From Phytopseudomonas dryadis (GTDB lineage Bacteria; Pseudomonadota; Gammaproteobacteria; Pseudomonadales; Pseudomonadaceae): a stretch of 56,100 nt of DNA. The notes beneath the pieces are model-generated. The model ran no database searches, was not told the origin of the DNA, and saw only the letters and a program-made list of their open reading frames with translations. Positions 17,122 to 25,157 of this stretch are shown one piece after another (positions within the stretch are counted from its first letter, which is position 1; each line of letters starts with the position of its first letter). The DNA is taken from positions 1 to 56,100 of the forward strand of contig NZ_QJUM01000037.1 of assembly GCF_004327355.1 (NCBI RefSeq). Reading direction: 5' to 3'. Both the position numbers and the translations under genes were made by a program.

Positions 17122-17898
17122 ATGAACAAGATCGCACTGCTCGGCGCGCTGGCACTATCCCTGCTCTCGCCGCTGACCATGGCCCAAGAAGCCAAGGCGC
17201 TGCGTATCGGTATCGAAGCGGCCTACCCGCCGTTCGCCTACAAGACCCCGGATGGCAACATCACCGGCTTCGACTACGACATCGGCGTGGCGCTGTGCGA
17301 GGAAATGCAGGTCGAGTGCAAGTGGATCGAGCAGGAGTTCGATGGCCTGATCCCGGCGCTGAAAGTGCGCAAGTTCGACGCCGTGCTGTCGTCGATGTCG
17401 ATCACCGAGGAGCGCAAGCGCGCGGTCGATTTCACCGGCAAGTACTACGCCACGCCGGCCAAGCTGGCGATGAAGGCCGGCACCGTCATGAACGATGTGG
17501 CGGATCTCAAGGGCAAGAAGATCGGCGTGCAGCGCTCCTCGGTGTATGACCGCTACGCCACCGACGTCTTCACCCCGGCGGGGGCGCAGATCGTGCGCTA
17601 CACCTCGCAGAACGAGGTGTTCCTGGATCTGAGCGCGGGCCGCCTGGACGGCACCATCGCCGACTCGGTGAACATCGATGACGGCTTCCTCAAGACCGAC
17701 GCCGGCAAGGGCTTCGCCTTCGTCGGCCCGGATTTCACCGAGGAGAAGTACTTCGGCGAAGGCCAGGGCATCGCCGTGCGCAAGGGTGACAAGGCGCTGG
17801 CCGACAAGATCAGTGCGGCGATCCTGGCGATCCGCGCCAACGGCACCTACAAGGCCGTGCAGGACAAGTATTTCAGCTTCGACGTCTACGGCGAGTAA
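17122..17898 (+). CDS. aotJ: Arginine/ornithine ABC importer, periplasmic binding protein
   Basis: Family 3 solute-binding protein for basic amino acids, 258 residues. The signal peptide ends in LSPLTMAQ (cleavage at about residue 22). The mature N-terminus ALRIGIEAAYPPFAYKTPDG and FDYDIGVALCEEMQVECKWI are typical of the Lys/Arg/Orn group, and SSMSITEERKRAVDFTGKYY is the family signature. The ATG at 17122 follows TAGGAG with nine bases between; the open frame continues upstream without support. It heads aotJ-aotQ-aotM-aotP-argR, directly after acsA as in P. aeruginosa. The match to AotJ rests on this neighbourhood together with the protein family. Confidence 0.93.
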   Translation: MNKIALLGALALSLLSPLTMAQEAKALRIGIEAAYPPFAYKTPDGNITGFDYDIGVALCEEMQVECKWIEQEFDGLIPALKVRKFDAVLSSMSITEERKRAVDFTGKYYATPAKLAMKAGTVMNDVADLKGKKIGVQRSSVYDRYATDVFTPAGAQIVRYTSQNEVFLDLSAGRLDGTIADSVNIDDGFLKTDAGKGFAFVGPDFTEEKYFGEGQGIAVRKGDKALADKISAAILAIRANGTYKAVQDKYFSFDVYGE

Positions 17899-17998
17899 GG
17901 CGTCCTTCATCGAAAGTGGCGCGCGTCGGGGCAACCGGGCGTGGGCCGCTTCTTCGTTAGCATTTCGGCGCTGCATGGCGCGCGCATGAGGTAAGCGG

Positions 17999-18688
17999 AT
18001 GCTCAACGGCTACGGCTCGTCCATTCTCGATGGCGCCTGGCTCACCCTGATCCTGGCGTTGACCTCGATGGCGCTGGCGATCGTGCTCGGCCTGATCGGC
18101 GCGGCCTTTCGCCTGTCGCCGGTGCGCTGGCTGGCGCTGCTGGGCGAGACCTATTCGACGGTGATCCGCGGCATTCCCGACCTGGTGCTGATCCTGCTGA
18201 TCTTCTACGGCGGCCAGGATCTGGTGAACCGGGTCGCGCCGCTGCTCGGCCATGACGACTACATCGACATCAACCCCTTCGTCGCCGGCGTGTTCACCAT
18301 GGGCTTCATCTTCGGCGCCTACCTGTCGGAAACCTTCCGCGGCGCATTCCTGGCCATTCCCGGGGGCCAGGCGGAGGCGGGCGCCGCCTATGGCATGAGC
18401 GGCCTGCAGGTGTTCCTGCGCATCCTGGTGCCGCAGATGATCCGTTTCGCCATCCCCGGGTTCACCAACAACTGGCTGGTGCTGACCAAGGCCACGGCCT
18501 TGATCTCGGTGGTCGGTCTGCAGGACATGATGTTCAAGGCCAAGAGCGCCGCCGACGCCACCCGCGAGCCGTTCACCTTCTACCTGGCCGTGGCGGCGCT
18601 CTACCTGGTGATCACCAGCGTGTCGCTGCTGGCCCTGCGTTACCTGGAAAAACGCTACTCGGTCGGCACCAGGGCCGCCGAACTGTGA
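17999..18688 (+). CDS. aotQ: Arginine/ornithine ABC importer permease
   Basis: Inner-membrane permease of the HisQ type, 229 residues with about five membrane segments. The ABC coupling loop contains EAGAAYGMSGLQVFLRILVP, the EAA motif that contacts the ATPase. The N-terminal half includes TLILALTSMALAIVLGLIGA and YSTVIRGIPDLVLILLIFYG. The start lies 100 bp after aotJ, with GGTAAGCGG just before the ATG. AotQ is the name by gene order; HisQ would be the enterobacterial equivalent. Confidence 0.93.
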   Translation: MLNGYGSSILDGAWLTLILALTSMALAIVLGLIGAAFRLSPVRWLALLGETYSTVIRGIPDLVLILLIFYGGQDLVNRVAPLLGHDDYIDINPFVAGVFTMGFIFGAYLSETFRGAFLAIPGGQAEAGAAYGMSGLQVFLRILVPQMIRFAIPGFTNNWLVLTKATALISVVGLQDMMFKAKSAADATREPFTFYLAVAALYLVITSVSLLALRYLEKRYSVGTRAAEL

Positions 18689-18701
18689 GCGGGGGCAAGC
18701 G

Positions 18702-19400
18702 ATGATCTTCGACTACACCGTTATCTGGGACAACCTGCCGCTGTATTTCGGCGGGGTGCTGGTGACCCTCAAGCTGCTCGCCATCGCCTTGTTCTTCGGC
18801 CTGCTGCTGGCCGTGCCCCTGGCCTTGATGCGGGTGTCGCGCTCGCCGCTGGTGAATGCCCCGGCCTGGCTGTACACCTATGTGATCCGCGGCACGCCGA
18901 TGCTGGTGCAGCTGTTTCTGGTGTACTACGGCCTGGCCCAGTTCGAGGCGGTGCGCGACAGCGTGCTGTGGCCCTACCTGTCCAACGCCACCTTCTGCGC
19001 CTGCCTGGCGTTCGCCATCAACACCAGCGCCTACAGTGCCGAGATCCTCGCCGGCAGCCTGAAGGCCACGCCCCATGGCGAGATCGAGGCGGCACGGGCC
19101 ATGGGCATGTCGCGCAGCAAGCTGTACCGTCGCATCCTCCTGCCCTCGGCGCTGCGCCGGGCGCTGCCGCAGTACAGCAACGAAGTGATCATGATGCTGC
19201 ACACCACCAGCCTGGCCTCGATCGTCACCCTGATCGACATCACCGGTGCGGCCCGTTCGGTCAATGCCCAGTACTACCTGCCGTTCGAGGCCTTCGTCAC
19301 CGCCGGCCTGTTCTACTTGTGCCTGACCTTTATCCTGGTGCGCCTGTTCAAGCTGGCCGAGCGGCGCTGGCTGGCCTACCTGGCGCCGCGGCGCGCATGA
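18702..19400 (+). CDS. aotM: Arginine/ornithine ABC importer permease
   Basis: Second permease, HisM type, 232 residues. The EAA loop is EIEAARAMGMSRSKLYRRIL. Other family marks are YTYVIRGTPMLVQLFLVYYG and FAINTSAYSAEILAGSLKAT. It begins 13 bp after aotQ. In P. aeruginosa aotO lies between aotM and aotP; here the ATPase start is 26 bp after the aotM stop, so no aotO is present. Confidence 0.93.
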   Translation: MIFDYTVIWDNLPLYFGGVLVTLKLLAIALFFGLLLAVPLALMRVSRSPLVNAPAWLYTYVIRGTPMLVQLFLVYYGLAQFEAVRDSVLWPYLSNATFCACLAFAINTSAYSAEILAGSLKATPHGEIEAARAMGMSRSKLYRRILLPSALRRALPQYSNEVIMMLHTTSLASIVTLIDITGAARSVNAQYYLPFEAFVTAGLFYLCLTFILVRLFKLAERRWLAYLAPRRA

Positions 19401-19426
19401 GCGCTGGATTCGAGAGAGTGAAAAGC

Positions 19427-20191
19427 ATGTACAAGCTTGAAGTGAAGGACCTGCACAAGCGCTATGGCAGCCACGAAGTGCTCAAGGGCGTGGCGCTGGC
19501 GGCCAGGGCCGGCGACGTGACCAGCATCATCGGCTCCAGCGGCTCGGGCAAGAGCACCTTCCTGCGTTGCATCAACCTGCTGGAACAGCCCCATGCCGGC
19601 GAGATCCTGCTCAACGGCGAGGCGCTCAAGCTGGTGCCCGGCAAGGACGGCGCCCTGCGCGCCGCCGATGCCAGGCAACTGCAGCGCCTGCGTTCGCGCC
19701 TGGCCATGGTGTTCCAGCACTTCAACCTGTGGGCGCACATGAGCGTGCTGGAAAACGTCATGGAGGCGCCGGTGCACGTGCTCGGCATGAGCAAGCAGCA
19801 GGCCCGAGAGAAGGCCGAGCATTACCTGGCCAAGGTCGGCGTGGCGCACCGCCGGGATGCCTATCCCGCGCACATGTCCGGCGGTGAGCAGCAGCGCGTG
19901 GCCATCGCCCGGGCGCTGGCCATGGAACCCGAGGTCATGCTGTTCGACGAGCCGACCTCGGCGCTCGATCCGGAACTGGTTGGCGAAGTGCTGAAAGTCA
20001 TGAGGGATCTGGCCGACGAAGGCCGTACCATGGTGGTGGTCACCCACGAGATGGGCTTCGCCCGCGAAGTGTCCAACCAGCTGTTGTTCCTGCACCAGGG
20101 CGTCGTGGAAGAGCGCGGTGATCCGCGCGAGGTACTGAGCAATCCGCGATCCGAACGCTTGCAGCAGTTCCTCAGCGGTAGCCTCAAATAG
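19427..20191 (+). CDS. aotP: Arginine/ornithine ABC importer ATPase
   Basis: ATP-binding subunit, HisP type, 254 residues. Walker A is GSSGSGKST (36-44), the signature MSGGEQQRVAIARA, and Walker B VMLFDEPTSALDP with a following switch His in VVVTHEMGF. The insert ALKLVPGKDGALRAADARQL after the first strand pair is typical of polar amino-acid importers. An in-frame ATG at 19397 overlaps the aotM stop and would add ten residues. The ATG at 19427 is preferred because GAGAGAG lies nine bases upstream and MYKLEVKDLHKRYG is the standard N-terminus. Confidence 0.95.
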   Translation: MYKLEVKDLHKRYGSHEVLKGVALAARAGDVTSIIGSSGSGKSTFLRCINLLEQPHAGEILLNGEALKLVPGKDGALRAADARQLQRLRSRLAMVFQHFNLWAHMSVLENVMEAPVHVLGMSKQQAREKAEHYLAKVGVAHRRDAYPAHMSGGEQQRVAIARALAMEPEVMLFDEPTSALDPELVGEVLKVMRDLADEGRTMVVVTHEMGFAREVSNQLLFLHQGVVEERGDPREVLSNPRSERLQQFLSGSLK

Positions 20192-20246
20192 TTGGCAACA
20201 ACCCTGTGCATGCCCTCAATCGTCTCCAGAGCTTAAACTGCCTGCC

Positions 20247-21227
20247 ATGACTGCCCACCGAATCGGCTTCCTGCTGTGGCCCAACACCAAGCCCCTGACC
20301 CTGGCGTTGGCGGAGGAAGCCCTGAGCGTCGCTCAGCGCGTCCATCCGGAAGTGGTCTACGAGTTGTCGTTCCTGCAGGTCGAAACACCGCCCGAGGGCG
20401 GCTGGCGCCTGCCGGGCGGTTCCTGGGTCGGTGCGCTGGAAAACTGCCAGAAGCTGTTCCTGCTGGCCGACGAGCCGCCGCTGAGCGTGGCGCCGCCACT
20501 GGCCGCGGCGCTCAAGCAACTGGTGCGCAGCGGCTGCACCATCGGCGCGGTTTCCGCTGGCGTCTACCCGCTGGCCCAATTGGGCCTGCTCGACGGCTAC
20601 CGTGCCGCGGTGCACTGGCGCTGGCAGGACGACTTCGCCGAGCGCTTTCCCAAGGTGATCGCCACCAGCCACCTGTTCGACTGGGATCGTGACCGCCTGA
20701 CCGCCTGTGGCGGCATGGCCGTGCTCGACCTGCTGCTGGCGCTGCTGGCGCGCGATCACGGCGCCGAGCTGGCTGGTGCGGTGTCCGAAGAGCTGGTGGT
20801 CGAGCGTATCCGCGAGGGCGGCGAGCGCCAGCGTATTCCGCTGCAGAATCGTCTGGGTTCCAGCCATCCGAAGCTGACCCAGGCGGTGCTGCTGATGGAG
20901 GCGAACATCGAGGAGCCGCTGACCACCGACGAGATCGCCCAGCACGTGTGCGTATCCCGCCGGCAACTGGAACGCATCTTCAAGCAGTACCTCAACCGCG
21001 TGCCCAGCCAGTACTACCTGGAGCTGCGCCTGAACAAGGCGCGCCAGCTGCTGATGCAGACCAGCAAGTCGATCATCCAGATCGGCCTGTCCTGCGGTTT
21101 CTCGTCGGGGCCGCATTTCTCCAGCGCCTATCGCAATTTCTTCGGCGCCACGCCGCGGGAAGACCGCAACCAGCGGCGCAACAACAATCCCTTCGAACTG
21201 ACCTCGGCGCCGGTCGAGCGCGGCTGA
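20247..21227 (+). CDS. argR: ArgR, AraC-family regulator of arginine metabolism
   Basis: Transcription factor of 326 residues. The DJ-1/PfpI-like sensor domain (about 1-190) contains CTIGAVSAGVYPLAQLGLLD. The C-terminal AraC DNA-binding domain contains TTDEIAQHVCVSRRQLERIF and, in the second HTH, SIIQIGLSCGFSSGPHFSSA. Pseudomonas ArgR belongs to this GlxA-like group, not to the ArgR of E. coli. It lies 55 bp after aotP at the end of the aot operon, the same place as in PAO1. It should bind TGTCGC-type sites, one of which is present before aotJ, and so would control its own operon in response to arginine. Confidence 0.93.
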   Translation: MTAHRIGFLLWPNTKPLTLALAEEALSVAQRVHPEVVYELSFLQVETPPEGGWRLPGGSWVGALENCQKLFLLADEPPLSVAPPLAAALKQLVRSGCTIGAVSAGVYPLAQLGLLDGYRAAVHWRWQDDFAERFPKVIATSHLFDWDRDRLTACGGMAVLDLLLALLARDHGAELAGAVSEELVVERIREGGERQRIPLQNRLGSSHPKLTQAVLLMEANIEEPLTTDEIAQHVCVSRRQLERIFKQYLNRVPSQYYLELRLNKARQLLMQTSKSIIQIGLSCGFSSGPHFSSAYRNFFGATPREDRNQRRNNNPFELTSAPVERG

Positions 21228-21246
21228 GCGCCTTGCAACAAAGGCT

Positions 21247-21263
21247 GTGCGCCGGTGGCGCAC
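21247..21263 (+). terminator. Hairpin after argR
   Basis: GTGCGCC (21247-21253), loop GGT, GGCGCAC (21257-21263), 19 bp after the argR stop. There is no T-run, so its function as a terminator is uncertain. Confidence 0.45.
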
Positions 21264-21310
21264 GGCGCCATGGCGATGTGAAGATCAAGACGGGATCGCC
21301 ACATTCGCGC

Positions 21311-21399
21311 AGGAGCCGCGACCCCGCGGCGAACAGCGGCCATGCCTCGGATTCTGCGGGATGACCGCCATCGAATCGCGCCGGGGGCGACGCTCCTAC
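21311..21399. repeat. REP/BIME-type repeat
   Basis: AGGAGCCGCGACCCCGCGGC at the left end and CGCCGGGGGCGACGCTCCTA at the right end are inverted REP units of the same family as at 50991-51196. The repeat fills the space between the convergent argR and ctaG genes. Confidence 0.65.
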
Positions 21400-21463
21400 G
21401 GGTGAACCCTGTGGCTGCGAACGGCTCTTGCAGGCCAGGGATCGAGACGGTATCCACGCGGTT

Positions 21464-22285
21464 TCAATAGTGTTCGTCGAGCCCGTGTTGCCCGGCCTGG
21501 CGTCGCCAGATGCGCGTCAGCCAGCGCCAGGCGATCCAGCCTGCCGCCGCCAGATACACCAGCCCGCACGGCACCCACATCAGCAGGCCGGCCAGTTGCT
21601 GGTCGGCCAGGTCGCGGGCGTCGCCGTAGAAGGGCGTATTGCCGAATGTCAGCAGGGCCCCGAGCAGGCCGGTGTGCATCAGGGTCAGCAGCATCGCCAT
21701 CAGTGCCTGGGGCACCTGCTGCGGCGTGGCACGCAGGCAGGACCACCAGAACAGCCAGGCGCTGAGCAGGAAGCAGGCGTGTTCGAAGGCATGCCACCAT
21801 GGGTTTTCCAGGGCCAGGCGATACAGCGAGGGGGTGTGCCAGATCCAGATGACCGCGCCGTGCAGCATGGCCAGGGGCAACGGGTGCCGGCCGCAGCGCA
21901 GCACGCCGTTGTACAGCGGCTGCAACCCGCGGCCGAGGGCCGCACGCCATTGCGGCAGAGGCCTGGCCAGGGCCCACAAGGGTGCGATGACGACGATGAA
22001 CAGCATGTGCTGGAGCATGTGCAGGCTGGTGCTGGTTTCCGCCCAGTCATCGATGGGGCCGAACACCGCCAGCACGGTGATGAGCATGGCCGTGTGCATC
22101 CACAAGGGCTCCCAGCCATGGGGGCGCAGGCGTCGCGCGCCGATGACGTAGAGCAGCCAGGCCGCGGCGAGCAGCACGGCGCTGATGAACAGCGCTATGC
22201 GCTCGTCGGGAGGGGCGTCGAACAGGCCATGGGCGGCCAGCGGCAACGGCAGCAGGAGAAGACCGGCAAGGACGCTCAGGCGCAT
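21464..22285 (-). CDS. ctaG: Cytochrome c oxidase assembly protein, caa3-type CtaG
   Basis: Multi-pass membrane protein needed for caa3 oxidase assembly, 273 residues. A signal-like N-terminus (MRLSVLAGLLLLPLPLAAHG) precedes about seven hydrophobic segments. Family marks are SLHMLQHMLFIVVIAPLWAL, HGAVIWIWHTPSLYRLALEN and ENPWWHAFEHACFLLSAWLF. This is the Bacillus-type CtaG, unrelated to the Cox11 protein that is sometimes also called CtaG. The frame is open upstream to 22564, but the ATG at 22285 gives the signal-like start and overlaps the preceding gene by 10 bp. It is the last gene of the oxidase operon. Confidence 0.88.
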   Translation of the reverse strand: MRLSVLAGLLLLPLPLAAHGLFDAPPDERIALFISAVLLAAAWLLYVIGARRLRPHGWEPLWMHTAMLITVLAVFGPIDDWAETSTSLHMLQHMLFIVVIAPLWALARPLPQWRAALGRGLQPLYNGVLRCGRHPLPLAMLHGAVIWIWHTPSLYRLALENPWWHAFEHACFLLSAWLFWWSCLRATPQQVPQALMAMLLTLMHTGLLGALLTFGNTPFYGDARDLADQQLAGLLMWVPCGLVYLAAAGWIAWRWLTRIWRRQAGQHGLDEHY

Positions 22286-22629
22286 GGTGGCAGGCCCACG
22301 ATGGGCAGGGCGATGAACAGGGTGGCCAGCGCGGCGATCAGGTTGATCCAGGCGGCGATGCTGGCGACGAAGCGCTCGCGCTCGCTGCGCTGGGCGTGCC
22401 GTGCCGCGCGCCAGAACAGGCGGGCGAGGGCGCCCAGCAGCACCAGGGTCAGCGCCGTGCCGACGCCGAGGGCCAGGTTCAGCCAGGTCCAGGCACCGTC
22501 CTGCAACGCCGGGGGCGCCACGGAGCAGGCCACGGACTGGCCCCCATAGAGGGCGACGAACCACAGGCTCCAGATGATCAGGCCGAGGATCATGTGCATC
22601 GGGTTATAGGGTGAGCGCAGGCTTTGCAT
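22276..22629 (-). CDS. Small membrane protein of the cytochrome oxidase operon
   Basis: Protein of 117 residues with three hydrophobic segments: MILGLIIWSLWFVALYGG, WLNLALGVGTALTLVLLGAL and SIAAWINLIAALATLFIALP. It starts MQSLRSPYNPMHMILG. Its ATG overlaps the oxidase subunit I+III stop by one base (TGATG) and its end overlaps ctaG by 10 bp, so it is translationally coupled on both sides. I do not recognise a specific family. By position it may be an accessory or subunit-IV-like component of the oxidase; that role is inferred from context only. Confidence 0.8.
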   Translation of the reverse strand: MQSLRSPYNPMHMILGLIIWSLWFVALYGGQSVACSVAPPALQDGAWTWLNLALGVGTALTLVLLGALARLFWRAARHAQRSERERFVASIAAWINLIAALATLFIALPIVGLPPCA

Positions 22630-25157
22630 CAGGCGCCTCCGAAGGTCGGGGGAAACAGCACCAGGGCGAAGTAACTGCACCAGAGCACACCGAGGCTGTA
22701 GTTCCACCACTGCTCGACCACCAGCGGCTCGTAGGGCGAGGTCGCGCTGACATAGCCATAGCGCACGCGCAGGGCCTGCAGGGCGCTGAGCACGGCGGCC
22801 AGCAGGCCATGGCCGAGGCTGTAGACGAGCAGGACGAAGATCACCGCGTCGTGGGCCGTCGCGCGTGGCGCCAGATCGCCCGCCAGCAGTGCCCAGAACA
22901 GCAGCGCCGAGTGCCCCAGGCCGAGCAGCGTCAGGCCGACGAAGCAGGTCGTCAGGCCGCTGTCGTCGCCCCGGCGCAGGCGCTTGAGCACCTGGCGTTG
23001 CCACACGGCGGCGACCGACAGCAGCACGGCGCTGGCCAGCAGCAGGCGCTGGTCGAACACCGGCGCGTCGGGCACCTGCCAGTTGGGCGCCACGGTCCAC
23101 AGGTAGAACCAGCCGAACAGCAGCGACAGGTACAACGCGCCGTTGGCCAGCAGGGTCACGCCCATGCCCCACAGGCCCGGGCCGTCGCAGGTGCGCGAGT
23201 GCAGGGGCGGCTCACCGGGCTGGGTCCTGGCGTCCGGCGCGGCCTTGGGATGGGCGCCGTTTTCCCAGCTCCAGCGCAGCAATACCAGGGTCGAGGCGAC
23301 GCACGCCAGGATCGCCAGCCAGTAGACCTTGCCCAGCAGGCTCAGGCACAGCAGGGCGATCAGGCAGGCGGCGATGAACGGTAGCCAGCTGTTGCCGGGC
23401 AGGTGGATGATTTCGCGCACCTTGCCGGTCAGCGGATCGACCCCCCAGGTTTCCCGGCGGCCATGGTCGATCACCGTCAGGGCATGCTCGCCGCGGGCGA
23501 TGCTGGCCGGCAGATCGGGGTCGTGCCACAGCGGATGACGATCGGTGATCTTGGCCAGGCTGACGAAGTTGTACGGGTTGGGCGGCAGGCTGGTGGCCCA
23601 CTCCAGGGTGTCGGCCTGCCAGGGGTTGGCCGTGGCCCGCTTGCCGTGACGAAAATGCAGGATCAGGTCCAGCAGCAGTGTGGCGATCCCGATGGCCAGG
23701 ATGAAACTGCCGACCGAGGAAATCAGGTTGGGCAGATCCCAGCCCAGCCCGCTCTGGTAGGTGTAGACCCGCCGCGGCATGCCCAGCAGCCCCGTCCAGT
23801 GCATGATCAGGAAGGTGATGTTGAAACCGCTGAATACCAGCCAGAAGCCCCATTTGCCCAGGCGCTCGGACGGCATGCGCCCGGAGAAGTGCGGCAGCCA
23901 GTAATACAGGCCGGCCACCAGTGGAAAGAACATGCCGCCGACCAGCACGTAGTGCAGGTGGGCGACGACGAAGTGGGTGTCGTGCACCTGCCAGTCGAAG
24001 GGCACCAGGGCCAGCATCACGCCGGTCAGGCCGCCGCAGACGAAGATGATCAGAAACCCCACCAGCCACAGCATCGGCACGTTGTACACCGGGCGGCCGA
24101 GCCACAGGGTGGCGAGCCAGGCGAACACCTGGATCGCCGTGGGAATGGCCACCAGCATGCTCGCGGCGGAAAAGAACGCCTGCGCCAGTTGCGGGATGCC
24201 CACCGTGAACATGTGGTGCACCCACAGGCCGAAACTGATGAAACCGGTGGTCAGCACCCCCAGCACCACGGCGCGATAGCCCACCAGCGGGCGTCGGGCG
24301 AATACCGGCAGCAGGGTGGAGACGATGCCGGCGGCCGGCAGGAAGATGATGTACACCTCGGGATGGCCGAACAGCCAGAACAGGTGCTGCCAGAGCAGTG
24401 GATCGCCGCCGCGCGCCACTTCGAAGAACGGCAGGCCGGCGGCGCGTTCCAGTTCCAGCAGGATGCTGCCCAGGATCAGCGGCGGGAAGCCGACGACGAT
24501 CATCACCGCCATGGTCAGGATGTACCAGGCGTAGATCGGCATCTTGTTCAGCGCCATGCCCTCGGCGCGGGTGCGCAGGATGGACACCACCAGCTCGACG
24601 CCGGCGGACACGGCGGAAATCTCGACGAAGGTGATGCCCAGCAGCCAGAAGTCGGCATTCGGTCCCGGCGAATGGGCGGCGCTGGACAACGGGGTGTACA
24701 TGAACCAGCCGGCGTTGGGGGCGACGCCGAAGAACAGGCTGGAACAGAGGATCAGGCCGCCGAACAGGTAGCACCAGTAGCCCAGCGCCGACAACCGCGG
24801 GAACACCAGATCCCGGGCGCCGAGCATCTTCGGAATCAGGTACACGGCCAGGCCCTCCATCATGGGCACGGCGAACAGGAACATCATCACCGTGCCGTGC
24901 ATGCTGAAGACCTGGTTGTAGACCTCCGGCCCCATGAAGTCGTTGTTCGGCAGCGCCAGCTGCGCGCGCATCAGCATCGCCAGCAGACCGGCGAACAGGA
25001 AGAAGCCCAGCCCGGTGACCATGAAGCGCAGGCCCAGGGTGGTGTGATTGACGATGGTCAGCGCCTTCCAGCCGCGCGGGTTGCCCCAGACGTCGTTGAA
25101 CTGGTCGTGCAGCGACCCGGCATCGTCCTGGCGCGGCGTATTGTCAGCATTGCTCAT
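22629..25157 (-). CDS. ctaD: Cytochrome c oxidase subunits I and III, fused
   Basis: Catalytic haem-copper oxidase subunit fused to subunit III, 842 residues. Subunit I covers about 1-560: SMHGTVMMFLFAVP; GHPEVYIIFLP, with the copper ligand His and the cross-linked Tyr of A1-type enzymes plus the proton-channel Glu; WVHHMFTVG, with the two copper His; and THFVVAHLHYVLVGG, with the haem ligands. A membrane and linker region follows, and a subunit-III-like part begins near residue 630 (GLWGMGVTLLANGALYLSLL) and runs to the C-terminus. The start at 25157 overlaps the coxB stop (ATGA). The frame is open to 25757 only because it lies antisense-free behind coxB. Fused I+III oxidases are known in caa3 enzymes. 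No haem A synthesis genes are in the window. Confidence 0.92.
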   Translation of the reverse strand: MSNADNTPRQDDAGSLHDQFNDVWGNPRGWKALTIVNHTTLGLRFMVTGLGFFLFAGLLAMLMRAQLALPNNDFMGPEVYNQVFSMHGTVMMFLFAVPMMEGLAVYLIPKMLGARDLVFPRLSALGYWCYLFGGLILCSSLFFGVAPNAGWFMYTPLSSAAHSPGPNADFWLLGITFVEISAVSAGVELVVSILRTRAEGMALNKMPIYAWYILTMAVMIVVGFPPLILGSILLELERAAGLPFFEVARGGDPLLWQHLFWLFGHPEVYIIFLPAAGIVSTLLPVFARRPLVGYRAVVLGVLTTGFISFGLWVHHMFTVGIPQLAQAFFSAASMLVAIPTAIQVFAWLATLWLGRPVYNVPMLWLVGFLIIFVCGGLTGVMLALVPFDWQVHDTHFVVAHLHYVLVGGMFFPLVAGLYYWLPHFSGRMPSERLGKWGFWLVFSGFNITFLIMHWTGLLGMPRRVYTYQSGLGWDLPNLISSVGSFILAIGIATLLLDLILHFRHGKRATANPWQADTLEWATSLPPNPYNFVSLAKITDRHPLWHDPDLPASIARGEHALTVIDHGRRETWGVDPLTGKVREIIHLPGNSWLPFIAACLIALLCLSLLGKVYWLAILACVASTLVLLRWSWENGAHPKAAPDARTQPGEPPLHSRTCDGPGLWGMGVTLLANGALYLSLLFGWFYLWTVAPNWQVPDAPVFDQRLLLASAVLLSVAAVWQRQVLKRLRRGDDSGLTTCFVGLTLLGLGHSALLFWALLAGDLAPRATAHDAVIFVLLVYSLGHGLLAAVLSALQALRVRYGYVSATSPYEPLVVEQWWNYSLGVLWCSYFALVLFPPTFGGA

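Noticed and set aside
19397..19426. Upstream ATG for aotP overlapping the aotM stop
   Set aside because: It would add ten residues before the conserved N-terminus, and the later ATG has the better ribosome-binding site.
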